DNA of 64,000 nt from contig JASXTE010000016.1 in NCBI GenBank assembly GCA_030280995.1, positions 11,910,501 to 11,974,500 on the forward strand. The letters are read 5' to 3'. The DNA comes from Hemileia vastatrix (lineage: Eukaryota > Basidiomycota > Pucciniomycetes > Pucciniales > Zaghouaniaceae). Shown piece after piece: positions 1 through 11,383 of this stretch. The notes beneath the pieces are model-generated. The model made no database searches. It was not told the DNA's origin and saw nothing but the letters and a program-made list of their open reading frames with translations. Made by a program: the position numbers and the translations under genes. How positions within the stretch are numbered: position 1 is the stretch's first letter; the number at the start of each line of letters is the position of its first letter.

Positions 1-419
1 CTCCCCCTGTAAAATGAGCAAATTAATGCCACTTATAGAGTGCTGAGTAAAAGGAAATACGTAGCAAATGAAGAGTGAAGAGTAACCCACAAATAGTAAT
101 ATCAATAATTACCACAATATATACAACGTTTAGTCAATATATGAGCCTAATTTTTGGAGTGCGGTTTGATTCCCGTTCGCAGCAAAAAATTTTGTCACAT
201 GACGTATGACGTTTGTCATTTTTTTCGCTTTCTCGTCCTTACAGGTGCTTGAATGCCGATGGTCCCTTCAATTTACGCCCTCAAATCACAATTCACCGTC
301 GATAATTCGGGAAGGCATCCAATTGTCAAGGGGTCTTTTGGGTCTAGAAGTTTATTCGAGGTTTTCACAGGATATTTAAGGGTTTTTAAAGGTCTCTCAA
401 CAAAAAGTACGTATTTCTA
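1..419. other. Unassigned AT-rich DNA
   Basis: I see no coding frame, RNA gene or recognisable repeat here. A short stretch near 160-190 (GTTTGATTCCCGTTCG) looks loosely like a tRNA T-arm, but no cloverleaf can be drawn around it. Confidence 0.4.
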
Positions 420-1114
420 AAATCAATTTGATTATTTTACTCAAGTATAAGAGGTAGGTTTTAAAATATCAATATAGATTATAGATTAGAATTACGCTGT
501 TGTAAATACTAAAGTTTAAAATATAGAAATAATTGTAGTGTTGTAATTATAATAATAAAGTAAGTGATAAAAGAATGTTTTGAAAAGCACAAAGTAAGAG
601 GCCTTTTATAGGCAAAACATGAGGGAATAAAATATACGGAATTTACACCATATATTGTAAGAATGTGAGAAAAAGAATGACTGAAAGGAGAACATATATG
701 ACATAAGAATTAAATAAACTAGTACATCAACATGTACATCAAATTTATTAGCAATAAAGTTTGAGTTCCTTGGACTGTCACAATTAATTACACAATAACT
801 AATTAATTATATTACTTTCACGGGATTCCAGATCTCTCACTGAGGTAATATAATTGTTTTAAAGTTTTTTTATTATAATTTTATTATTAAATTCTATTCC
901 CATTGACTTATACCATTGAGCACGGTGTTAGGGAGTAAAATTGTAAGGGACATTTTATTTACGTTAATTAATTATACTACTTATTGTACTTAACTAGTTA
1001 ATTGCAAGTAATACTTAAGTAGATAATTAATTATTAGTAAGAAGAAGGGGCGTGGCTTCAACTCAGTAAAATAATTAATTATTTTACTGGTTAAGTCTAG
1101 TAGCCTGGCTGACA
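420..1114 (-). repeat. Probable relic LTR related to Gy2
   Basis: The segment ends with AGCCTGGCTGACA, the same terminus as the Gy2 LTRs at 23059 and 31118. It also carries GGCCTTTTATAGGCAA near 600, matching the TATA-box region of the Gy2 LTR, and a similar run just before it (taagtgataa). Elsewhere it is diverged. The left edge is not defined and no TSD could be found. It could be a solo LTR of a sister family. Confidence 0.45.
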
Positions 1115-1137
1115 ATAACCAACGGAAAGGTCCCCGA

Positions 1138-2631
1138 TTTTCAGGCTGAGGTCAAGAAAAAAGATGTGCAACTAGCTTGAATGGTCAGTTGTCCAGAATA
1201 TTTTAATGGTCCTATATGAATACTGTAGTACAAATCCAATAAATATTAAAATATAACTCAATATAAGGGTCTCAGTTATTTTAATCTCACTAATTATATA
1301 TGGCTTACAATCTTATAGTTGGTAGAAAAATAGATTTAATAAATTCAGATACTATTCAAAGACTTTATAAGTATTATTGATATGTATTGTAATTGTATTG
1401 GTTATATGTTTAATTGTAATGATAAAGAATGAAGAAAATAAGAGCAAAAACCTCCTCTTTTTATACACAATTACTTCCCCAATGACCCCTATGATTTACC
1501 AGCTAAATAAACAGTTAATGATGCCTCATTCTAGCCAATAGACATGTTCAGAATCAAAAAGAGTGACTAGTAACATAATTAGAATGATATCACCTGCCAA
1601 AATCTTGTAGTGATAGGCATAATGCATCAAAAATAAAGAATAAGCAAAAAAGAGAGTATATGCCTATTATACATTCATATAAAAGGCCAAAAAGGGAAAA
1701 TTAAGACTAATTAATAATTAATAATAAGGGGGATTAACTTTAGCAATGTTAGGGCTAATCATGACATTATACTACGTGAAATCCCCATTCAAAAATAACC
1801 AAAATTGACTGAGAAACTACCAAGAAACCCAAAAAAGGGCATGAGATGTGGGGTAACTACATGCAGTCCTTGGCAGGCGCTTGCACTGGTAAATCCATGA
1901 CTAATTAAGGCAAATTTATGGTTGGTAGTGAATTAAAGCACCAATAATGAGGTTATTAATGAAATTAGTGCATATGAAGAGGGACAATGCATTTATAATT
2001 AAGCTAGGACAACAAATAAGCGCCTGTCGCTTATTTTAGTGTGTTTCCCCACAGTGGGCATAGAATGTGGGGTAATTATAGTGTGAAAAATATAAATTTG
2101 CTAAAAATGAAGCTATTCACACAGGAAAAATGCAGGCAGTATATGGCCAGTACACAGAAGCCATTCTGGCATAAAAAACACCAAATTTGAAAAGCTTTAT
2201 TTTTATGAATTTGAGTAGCCAAATCAATAGTCCTAATTAAGAAAAATTGATCTGTCAAAGCACATATTTAATATTATTAAATTTATAGTGCATTTAGTCA
2301 ACTTTAAAGTGATTTAAAGCACATTTCCTGTTTTTTACATAAAACAATGAAAATAACAGCTTTAAGTGTACTTAAAAGTTATGTAGCCTTATATTTAAGG
2401 TTCTTAAGATTACCCTAACATATTCCAGCTTAATATCAAGTAAATAAGACTTATAAAAGATTGATATATGCGTGTATATAAGGTGTTATAATGGCATTTT
2501 TTGTATATTATCATAATTTTACTTATGTATACTATTTGTGTACTCTAATTTATTGCTCCCATGTATAGTCCATGTGTTTAGCATAACTTATAAGTACTTT
2601 TTACTCAGTCCTGGGAATATCCAGGCTGTCA
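1138..2631 (-). repeat. Gy1 LTR, first of two head-to-tail copies
   Basis: This is a full-length LTR of the Gy1 gypsy family in minus orientation. It begins TTTCAGGCTGAGG, where other copies begin TGTCAGGCTAAGG, and ends ATATCCAGGCTGTCA. It is about 1.49 kb, close to the 1501-1502 bp of the Gy1-A LTRs. It is joined directly to a second copy with no internal sequence between them. It belongs to the left (3') end of Gy1-B. Confidence 0.8.
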
Positions 2632-4046
2632 TGAATACGGTAATATAAATTCACAAGTAATAAAATATAACTTAATATAAGGGTCTCAGATATTCAAATC
2701 TCACTAATTATATATGGGTTACAATCTTAAAGTTGGTAGAAAAATAGATTTAATAATTCAGATACTATTAAAAGACTTTATAAGTACTATTGATATTTAT
2801 TGTAATTTTATTGGCTATATATATTTTTTGTAATGATAAAGAATGTAGAAAACAAGAGCAAAAAACCCCTCCTTCTATACCCAATAATCCTTCAATGTAC
2901 CCCCTTGATTTACCAGTACTATACATGGCTAATGAAACCTAATTCTAGCTGATACACCTTTCAAAAAACATAAAGAATGACCAATAACATAATTGAAATG
3001 ATATCACCTGCCAAAATCCTGATGCAATAGGGATAATCCATTAAAATAAAAGAATAAGAAAAAAAGAGTGTGTATGCGTGTTATACCTTAAAATATAAGG
3101 CTAAAAAGAGAAATAATAACACAAAATATTACACAATATTAATTGGGATCAAAAGTATAGATTATGAGGCTAATTATGACAATATACTACATGAAATATC
3201 CATCCAAAAATAACCAATATTGACTGAGAAACCACTGATAAACCCAAAAAAGGGCATGCAATGTGGGGTAACTACATGCAGTCCTTGGCAGGTGCTTTCA
3301 TGGTTAAATCCTTGACTGATTTAGGAAAATTTAAGTGTGGTAGTGAATTAAAGGTGCCAAGCTTGAGTTTCTTAATGAAATTAGTTCATATAATAAGCTC
3401 AATGCACCTATAATTAAATTATGACACTAAATAAGTTTCTGTCACCTATTTTAGTGTGTTTCCCCACAGTGGGCATAGAATGTGGGTTAATTATAGTGTG
3501 AAAAAGATAAATTTTCTAAAAATGAAGCTATTCACATGGGAAAAATGCAGGCAGTATGTGACCAATACAAAGAAGCCATTTCTGGCATAAAAACACCAAA
3601 TTTAAAAAGTGTTATTTTTATGCATTTGAGTAGCCAAATCAACATTCCTAATTAAGAAAAATAGATCTGTCAAAGTGAATTTTTAATATTATTAAATTTA
3701 TAGTGCATTTAGTCGACTTTTAAGTGATTTAAAGTGCATTTCTTGTTTTTCACATAAAACAATGAAAACAACAGCTTTAAGTCTACTTAAAAGTTATGTA
3801 TCTTTATTTTTAAGTTCTTAAGATTACCCTAGCATATTTCAATTAAATATAAAGTACATAAGACTTATAAAATGTGGATATATGTGTGTATATAAGGTAT
3901 TGTAATGGCATATATTGTATTTTATCATAATTTTTACTTATGTATACAACTTGTGTACCTTTATTTATTGTTCTCATGTATATTACATGTGTTTAACATA
4001 ACTTATAAGTAATTTTTACTTATTTCTAGGGATATCCAGGCTGACA
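2632..4046 (-). repeat. Gy1 LTR, second copy, missing its first ~78 bp
   Basis: This copy starts at the base matching about position 1216 of the preceding LTR and runs to GATATCCAGGCTGACA at 4046. It is immediately followed by the polypurine-tract side of the Gy1-B internal region (TTGTCCACCC on plus, GGGTGGACAA on minus). It is the real 3' LTR of Gy1-B. The two adjacent copies differ at many positions, so the duplication is not recent. Confidence 0.8.
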
Positions 4047-5604
4047 CTTGTCCACCCAAAAAAAATAAAAAATGATAAGTGATACATTTTTTTTATTTTT
4101 TTTATTTTTCAGTTATTCAGAAAATTCTGAAGCATTAAAGATTAATTCTTTAAAGAAATAGAAAAAAATTAAATATTATGGGTACTGGTTTCTTACCACT
4201 TATCTGGCTGAACAGAATCTTATTTCTGTTTTAATTTTTTAAGAAGGGAAGATAGATTTGTAATTTGTTTTTCAGGTATCCATTTATCAAATTCATTTGA
4301 TTTTCACTTATATCTTAATAAATACTCAGTTCCTTTCTCTTTAGTATGGATTTTTTCTTGAGTATTTTTACAATCTCTTCTTTTTCCACAATTTCTTCAG
4401 GTTGCTTTATAGGTCTTCCTCTTCTTTTTGGAAATAAGTCAGGATCATTTGCATGGAAAGGTTTTAATTATGAGATAGGGAAAAGTGGATGTGTCCTATC
4501 ATTTTGGGCATGTCTTATGACTTCCACAGTTTTATTACAATATATATTTTGTTGACTATAAAAGATCCTACTAAGGGATCCTTCAATTTAACATTACCTT
4601 TTAAGTTAAAATGCAGTGTTTAAATTAGGACTTCATCTCTTTTTTTGAATTCATATTCTTTTTGAGATTTATCCCACCTTCTCTTTTCATATTCAAATGC
4701 TTTTTGAATGCATTCCTCTGCATGCTTTTTACACATTTTTTGCATATGAATAAAATATTAAGTACCAGGGTGTATATCTAACCTTGGTAATTTGTTTAAA
4801 TGATTTAATGGGGTATTTGGTACATATCCCAGCCAGAGTTCAAATGGGATTTTTTCTGTTACAGAATGAGTTGTGCTATTAGGGGGTATCAAAGTTAGAA
4901 ATTTGTAATTAATTAAAAGGTATTTCACAACACAAAAGGAAATTTACAAAAAAGACATTAATTCACAGTAAAAAGGTATTTATGGGGCACAATATGGCAT
5001 ATTTTAAAAATAATCATGGTTGATTGGTTGGAAAAAAGAGGTATTTTAAAATGGAAATTTATCAACTTTGATATCCCTTATTATAAGAAAATTCAAGGCC
5101 AGGAATTAATGTTACCCAGTCATGTGTGAATTTCTCATTGTCTTTGTATTCTAATCTAATGGAACAATATCTTCTGATCATATCTTCCAGAGTCTGTATC
5201 ATTCTCTCAGCCAGCCCATCAGTTTGTGGATGGTGTGCTGTAGACAATTTCAATTGACAACCTGATACTTCCATCAAAGATTTCAAGAACTCTGAAGTAA
5301 ATTTAGGGTCTCTGTCAAATATTATGGCTTTAGAGAACCCAGCAGTATTCATCATTTTAGTCCACCATATTGATTCCAAGTATTTTTCAGATACTCTTTA
5401 TGGGTAGGGATAAATTTACACATTTTTTTAGTCTATCCACAATTACCCAGAAAAAATTGAAACTTTCTTTTCCTGCTAATGGAAAGCCAGTGACTAATTC
5501 CATGTTTATAATTTCCCATGGAGCCTTTGGCTGCTATATTTGTTGGAACAACCCAACTCTCTTCCCAGTAAATCTTTTAGATTTTTTACAAGAGTCACAT
5601 GTGT
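4047..5604 (-). pseudogene. Gy1-B pol, distal part: integrase core and chromodomain (broken)
   Basis: On the minus strand this encodes the 3' part of a Ty3/gypsy chromovirus polyprotein: the integrase core, its C-terminal region and a chromodomain. The integrase core at 5062-5379 has the second and third catalytic positions (IIFDRDPKF and HHPQTDGLAERM). A chromodomain homologous to the one in Gy2 lies near 4100-4450. Stops and frameshifts break it, and a MITE sits at 4881-5079. The reading continues at 15231, where the homologous zinc-binding integrase N-terminus resumes. Gy1-A was therefore inserted into the integrase region of this older copy. Confidence 0.85.
4881..5079. mobile_element. 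199-bp MITE with AGGGGG termini inside Gy1-B
   Basis: Inverted ends AGGGGGTATCAAAGTT and AACTTTGATATCCCTT flank about 170 bp of AT-rich DNA. The interrupted pol sequence reads across cleanly against Gy1-A if a 3-bp ATT duplication is assumed (4878-4880 and 5080-5082). The terminal AGGGGG and the ATT duplication match the autonomous Harbinger at 32971-36163, so a PIF/Harbinger transposase probably moved it. That assignment is inference. Confidence 0.7.
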
Positions 5605-7106
5605 TGTCAGCCTTTATATCCTCAGGAATGAGTAAAAAGTGCTTATAAGTTATGTTAAACACATGAACTATACATGGGAACAATAAATGAGAGTACACAA
5701 ACAGTATACATAAGTAAAATTATGATAATACACAAAAAAATGCCATTATAACACCTTATATACACGCATATATCCACCTTTTATAGCTCTTATGTACTTA
5801 ATATTAAGTTGTAATATGTTAAGGTAATCTTAAGAACCTTAAGTATAAGGCTACATAATTTTTAAGTACACTTAAAGCTGTTATATTCATTGTTTTACAC
5901 AAAAAACAAGAAACGCGCTTTATTTCACTTAAAAGTTGACTATATGCGCTATAAAATTGAGAATATCAAAAATGCGCTTTGACAGATCAATTGAGCTCAT
6001 TTAGGACTATTGATTTGGCTATTTAAATGCATAAAAATAACACTTTTCAAATTTGGTGTTTTTTATGCCAGAAATGGCTTCTGTGTACTGGCCACATACT
6101 GCCTGCTTTTTTCCCGTGTGAATAGCTTCATTTTTAGCAAAGTTAGTTTTTTCACACTATAATTACCCCACATTCTACGCCCACTGTGGGGAAACACACT
6201 AAAATAGGCGACAGGCGCTTATTTAGTGTCCTAGCTTAATTAATAGTGCATTGACCTTGTTTATATGCACTAATTTCATTAATAACCTCATTCTTGGCAT
6301 CTTATTTCATTACCAAGCTTAAATTCGCCTAATTTTAGTCAAGGATTTACCCGTGAAAGCGCCTGCCAAGGACTGCATGTAGTTACCCCACATCTCACAC
6401 TCTGTTTTAAGTTTTTTGGTGGTTTCTCAGTCAATTTTGGTTATTTTTGGATGGGAATTTCACGTAGTATAATGTCAGGATTAGCCCCTCCATTTCTAAA
6501 GTAAGTCCCCCTTATTATTAAGCTATTATTAACCTTAAAAAGTCTCCTTTAGTCTTTTATATTATTGTTTTATACGCATATACTCTCTTTTTGTCTTTTT
6601 CTTCAATTTTGATGGATTTCCCTTATTACTACAGGATTTTGGCGGTTGTTACTTGTCTAATTATGTCATGGATTACTAGGGATGTTGATGGGCAGGTATA
6701 TTAGTGTATTTGAGGCGTCATTAACTGTGTATTGGATGGTATATCAAGGGATCTATTGGGGAACTCAGTGTGTATAAAAGGAGGAGGTTTTTGGGTCTTG
6801 TTTCTACATTCTTTATCATTTACAATTTAACCAATATAACCAAACAAATTACAATACATATCAATTAGTACTTTTATAAGACTTTTAAATAGTATCTGAA
6901 TTATAAAATCTATTTTTCTACCAACTACAAAGATTGTAAGCCATATATAAGACTAGTGAGAATTATATTACTGAGACCTTTAAATTTGATTATATTTTAT
7001 TACTCATTGGATTTATACTACAGTATTCATATAGGACCATTTAAATCTGTTAGACAACTGACCATTCAAGCTAGTTCACGTCCTTGTACTTGACCTTAGC
7101 CTGACA
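5605..7106 (+). repeat. Gy1-A 5' LTR
   Basis: The LTR is 1502 bp with TGTCAG...CTGACA ends. It holds a TATA box at 6773-6780 followed by a G-rich run, where transcription of the element would be expected to start. Immediately after it, bases 7109-7116 (TGGGGATC, after a 2-nt spacer) could be a tRNA primer-binding site, but I could not name the tRNA. Confidence 0.92.
6773..6780 (+). promoter_or_regulatory. TATA box of the Gy1-A 5' LTR
   Basis: TATAAAAG lies about 330 bp before the LTR end. The same motif occurs at 14897-14904 in the 3' LTR, and in minus orientation in the solo LTR near 42796-42803. It is a likely RNA polymerase II core promoter element. Confidence 0.6.
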
Positions 7107-7690
7107 ATTGGGGATCTTTCCTCAAGAATTCTGTTATAATCCAGTAAGTGAAAATTTCAAAGAAGGTACACGTAAATAATGTCCCTATAGAAATATTTGG
7201 ATAATTACAACAGGTTGGGGTCACTTATATAGTGATTTCAGAAAAAGAAGCCCTGTTATATAATAAAATTGTGATATTGAATCAACAATTTTACCCCTAA
7301 TTTAACATAAAATTGTTATTAGTGGGAGTCTGTCAATAGACCAATTAAATTTGTGATCTTTGCGGATAATAAACCAATTAAACTGATTAATTTTTTTCTT
7401 TTAACAGGACTCTTAATCTTTTCTTTTTATTGGTTTGTAATATTCATTAAATATTTAGAAAGAATCTTACTAACAGTTGTTTTCTTTTAAATATAAAAAC
7501 ACACGGCTACATATTGTAGACTAGTTAAATCAAGTGACCACATAAAAAGCATATTTGACTTTTGGCACTTAAAGATTCACTTCATACCAATAAGTAAGCA
7601 ATAAAATTGTCTTCAGTGGTATTGATAAATACTGATAAAACTCCTTTTTGAAGTTTTTTATATCTAAATTCTCAATTCTTTAAATTCCAC
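7107..7690 (+). other. Gy1-A untranslated leader
   Basis: This is the non-coding leader between the 5' LTR and the Gag start codon. The matching leader of Gy1-B lies at about 19956-20491 on the minus strand and aligns well. The AUGs at 7691 and 7697 are the first in the Gag frame. Confidence 0.6.
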
Positions 7691-8234
7691 ATGAAAATGT
7701 GTGACAACAATGACATTGTAAGTAATAAGGCAAAACCTTATAACTTAAGACCTAGAGCTGAAAGACCTGTTACAGGACATTCAAATGGAGGGCCAGGACT
7801 CTCCCATAATCAACAACACTCCACCAATGTCTCTGGAGGAAAGAGAAAAGCTTTTAAAGCAGGTTTCAATAAAGAAGTCAAAAAATACATTACAAGAACA
7901 AGTTCACTCCCTATCCACCCTACTGAACACCTTGACAATAAGAGTCAACAACATAGTGGACCAGATCAACAATCTGGAAAAGAGAGCAGCTCAAGGTTTC
8001 ATAGAAGTCAACCAAGCTCTAGTGGACATAAAGACTCAACCACCAACAGTGGCACCCAACAATTCCATAGCAACACCTCCAGCCCAAGAGGAGGACCAAA
8101 AAATTACAGTAAGCAAATGGAAATGGGATTGGTACGCCCAAAATTACAACAATCCTCCTCAACAAGGATCAAGCAGTCACCCTTACAGGGTAAAGCCAAG
8201 GAGAGGCAGGGGAAATGGGGTAAGACCTTGGTGA
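7691..8234 (+). CDS. Overprinted +1-frame ORF of Gy1-A, predicted spliced (7691-7717 + 7776-8234)
   Basis: A second open frame, +1 to Gag, runs to a TGA at 8232-8234. It has its own ATG at 7785. A 58-nt intron-like segment (7718-7775, GTAAGT...TTACAG) would join the Gag AUG to it in phase, giving about 161 residues. The product shows a coiled coil (LEEREKLLKQ through INNLEKR), a Pro/Thr/Gln linker, the motif KWKWDWYAQNY, a basic Arg/Gly tail and a terminal RPW. The Gy2 version has the same order and the same end. I know no family for it. Function is unknown, and expression by splicing is inference; leaky scanning to 7785 is the main alternative. Confidence 0.6.
7718..7775 (+). other. Predicted 58-nt intron in Gy1-A gag
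   Basis: The donor GTAAGT follows codon 9 of Gag in phase 0, and the acceptor is TTACAG. The length is 3n+1, so splicing moves translation from the Gag frame into the +1 frame. Homologous segments lie at 19874-19931 (58 nt, GTGAGT...TTACAG) and 29124-29187 (64 nt, GTAAGT, branch GCTAAC, CTGCAG). Unspliced RNA would give Gag-Pol. Confidence 0.6.
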
Positions 8235-8288
8235 GTCATCCAACTTCTTATGATCAATTGCATCAACCTAACAATGAATTACTTATAG
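8231..8288 (+). other. Second intron-like segment at the end of the overprinted ORF
   Basis: The donor GTGAGT overlaps the final Trp-stop of the +1 ORF. CTAAC lies 19 nt before an acceptor TATAG. Exactly 58 nt also separate the equivalent sites in Gy1-B (19352-19409) and Gy2 (28527-28584, acceptor TTCTGCAG). Splicing here would still end the +1 product at Trp-stop and would not rejoin Gag-Pol. The donor may only reflect Trp-stop in one frame overlapping Leu/Met-Val-Ser in the other. Confidence 0.3.
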
Positions 8289-10036
8289 GTAATGAGATTG
8301 ATAAGGAAATATTGGATATAATTGATAATGATTTAAAAGATTATTCATTTGAAAAAAATATGTTAAACTTGTCTTTGCACAAAGACAATGTAGATAGTTT
8401 TATTGATCACCAGGATAATGCTATTAATATAAAATTGGAATCAAATGATGAGTCTTCTGAGTTGGACACAGAAAAAATAGAATATTTTTTAAAAGAAAAT
8501 CCAATGGAATCAAAGATAATAAGTAAATTATTATTGAGAATTGAAAAATTGGAAGAATTCTCAAAAGAGTCAAACAATAATACAGAAAAGGTATTATTAC
8601 AACTAACACAATCATTGAGTGCAACAGCCAATAGATTAAAAATTATTGAAAATTCAAATAATGAATTAGTCAATGAGAATAAGGGCTTAAAATCTGAAAT
8701 TAGAAATTTAGAAAATAAATTAGAAAACTCTCAGAATATTATGGCTACCATTGAGGGTCGTGTTAAATTATCTTTTTCAAATGTAAATGACACCCTAACT
8801 CATGTACCAGTAATACAAGATAGGTTACAAAGAGTGGAAATAGAATTAGCAAACATGTTGAAAAATACTGAAAGAATAAATGATAACACTTCTTATGTAG
8901 CAAGAGTACCTGTTTTCATGAAACATGCAAATGAAACACCAATGATGGAACATGAACATAGTATCATGGGCTCTGAGAATAATAAATCAGTAAAAGATGA
9001 AATACATGATCATCTTTCTAAAGTAAGTAAATTACTCAATATTCCTCAGGTTAGGGAAGCAAAAACTAGCCAAATGAACTGGCCTAAGTTAGATCAGTAC
9101 CCATTTTTTGACGGAGATTCAAAATCTGATTGGAAGCAATTCATACAAAGAATTGATAACTTAAAATTTTCATACAAATTACCTGATGAAGAAATTACTT
9201 CAAACTTAATATCTTTTTTTACAGATGTGGCCTTATTATGGTTTGAATCTGTATTGAGTGAGGGAATTAATTACTCCTGGAATGAATGGAAGGCACTAAT
9301 TGAAAGGCAATTTGGTGGCCCAAAATTTAGAATCACTCAACAAAGATTTTATGAAAAGGCCAGATATAATCCAAATGCTGGAGATAAACCTATGGTATTT
9401 TTAATGAATTTAAAAAAAATCATGAAAGCCATGGATCCAAAAATGGATTATGAAGAGTGGAAAGAAAAGATAATATACAAGTTACCTACATCAGTTAGAG
9501 ACATTATTGTAGCTAGAACTGAAACCATCAGAGATACCTCTGGGTTCATTAATATATGTAATGAAATATTATTAAACCACAAATATGAAACCAAGTATAT
9601 TAATTACAGACAAAGTGTTGACGTGGTAAAACCTACTACAAGTAAATTACCAGTGGAGAAGAAAAAACCTTCAGCTCCCCTTTTCCCTAAAAGACAAGAG
9701 AATAACACTTGTTATAGATGTAATGAACCTTGGGTTAAGGGTCAAACATGTAAGAAAAGAATAAATGTTATTGAAACCTCCCAGAATTCTGAACCAAGTA
9801 ATCATGAAGATGAAAATGTGGAATCCAGTGAGGATTGTAAAAGTAATATATCTTACAGTGATGATGAAAATGAGATATTTGTATTAGAACAGGATATAAT
9901 GTTCCTGAATGATGCTATACCTCATACAGATACATATTTAACTTCCATTGAAGAAGCTGAAATAATTAAAGATGTATCTCATGATACTTACAAAAGAACA
10001 CTTATCAGAGCACCTGTTATTATATGTGGAAGATAA

Positions 10037-11383
10037 ATGAATGCCATTCTTGACACTGGGGCTGCAGGTAGTGTAGTTTCTATTAATACATTAATGAAAC
10101 TTGACAGTAAGTATAAGGAAAAACTAGAACCTGTTCAGAAAAAGAACTGGAGGGGTTTTGGTTCAATATTAAATCCAATTGGAAAATACAAAACTGCTGT
10201 ATACTTTAAATATAATAATGGATATGTAAGAGCATTTTGTGAATTTGTAGTAATGGATAATAATAATTTTAGTGATTGGTTTATTATTGGAAATGATTTA
10301 TTGACAAGATTTGGAATTAAACTAGATCCTGCAAACAGTTGTTTCACCATAGGAGTGAATGGTTAGAGAAAATTCAAGATATGTTCTGAAAATTCAATGT
10401 ATTCCATTTCTCCTAGAGAAGAACAACTGCAAGGTGGAAGAACCACCAATGAAGTGGTTGAATTGGAAAATGAAATCCAAAAGGCCTCTTTCAGTCCTCA
10501 ACTCTCAAAAATTGAAGAAGAAAATATTTTGAGATTGATTAAATCATATCATATGGCATTTGCTCATGGTTCAAATGAACTAGGATTGGTCAAAGACCAT
10601 GAGATGAAAATCTCTCTGAGCTGTGATTTGGATAATATTCCTGGCAGCCTAAAAAAGAAACCTTACCCAGCATCTCCTGCAAAAAGGAAAGATATTGAAG
10701 ACAATATAAAAATGTTGTTGGAAATGGGTATTGTTGAAAAAGTAGACACAACACCTAAGGATTGTGTCATTTCACCAGTATTGATCTCTTATGAAAAAGA
10801 TAAGGCAAGATTATTTGGTGATTATAGAGCTCTGAATACATACACAGTAGATGATATTTACCCTCTACCAAGGATAGCTTCTATCCATGCTACTTTACAA
10901 GGAGCAAAATATATTTCCTGTCTGGATGGAAACAAAGGTTACCACCAGATTCCTGTGGAAAGAAATTCTCAAAATTACTTATTAATAACCACACATATGG
11001 GTATATATAAGTATGTGAGAATGCCATTTGGCCCAAAGAATGCGCCTTCAGTCTTCCAAAAATTGATGGATAGTGTTTTTTATCAGGAAATGGTTGAAGG
11101 ATGGCTATTGGTCTATATTGATGACATCATAGTATTTTCAAAAACATATGATGAACATTTAAATCACCTGAAAAGAGTCTTTCAAAGAATGGATGAAATT
11201 AATATGACAATTGCATTAAAGAAATGTAAATTTGGATTCCAATCTTTGAAAGTACTTGGACATGTTGTATCTGGATTAAAAATTTGTGTTGACCAGAATA
11301 AGGTGGCAGCAATAAAAAACATTGGTATACCTAAGAATGTAAAAGAAATTCAAAGTTTTTTAGGTATGTGTGGATATTATTGA
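10037..11383 (+). pseudogene. Gy1-A protease and reverse transcriptase, interrupted
   Basis: This is the same frame as Gag, after the stop at 10034-10036. The aspartic protease motif AILDTGAAGS follows at once. A further stop at 10364-10366 replaces a Lys codon present in Gy2. The reverse transcriptase then shows YPASPAKRKDIE, the fingers-palm motifs and the catalytic YIDD (VYIDDIIVFS, near 11115). It ends at a TGA (11381-11383) where Gy2 has Arg in GYYRQY. Each break is a single-base change within a conserved frame, so this copy cannot make a full polyprotein. Confidence 0.88.

Larger units (their letters stand above)
7691..10036 (+). pseudogene. Gy1-A Gag and linker to protease (ends at a premature stop)
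   Basis: This 781-codon frame starts the Gag-Pol polyprotein. Residues 1-200 are low-complexity, rich in Ser, Gln and His, and overlap a second frame. Residues ~270-390 form a long coiled coil. The capsid region starts near residue 463 (NWPKLDQYPFFDGDSKSDW). A zinc-knuckle relic (CYRCNEPWVKGQTC) lies near residue 676. The knuckle His kept in Gy1-B and Gy2 (CX2CX7HXC) is Gln here, so RNA packaging by this Gag is doubtful. The frame stops at 10034-10036 just before the protease motif. Gy1-B has a Glu codon at that position, so this is a nonsense change rather than a designed Gag terminator. Confidence 0.88.

Noticed and set aside
160..190. tRNA-like T-arm (GTTTGATTCCCGTTCG)
   Set aside because: No anticodon arm, D-arm or matching acceptor stem could be folded around it.
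7691..8234. Programmed +1 ribosomal frameshift as the way into the hidden ORF
   Set aside because: Kept only as an alternative. No slippery heptamer or rare-codon site is shared by the three copies, whereas donor and acceptor sites are.
8407..8673. Minus-strand open frames opposite Gy1-A gag
   Set aside because: Shadow frames created by the AT-rich Gag coding strand; no counterpart in Gy2.
10034..10036. Gag stop as a designed Gag/Pol readthrough signal
   Set aside because: Gy1-B and Gy2 have a sense codon there, so it is a mutation in this copy.
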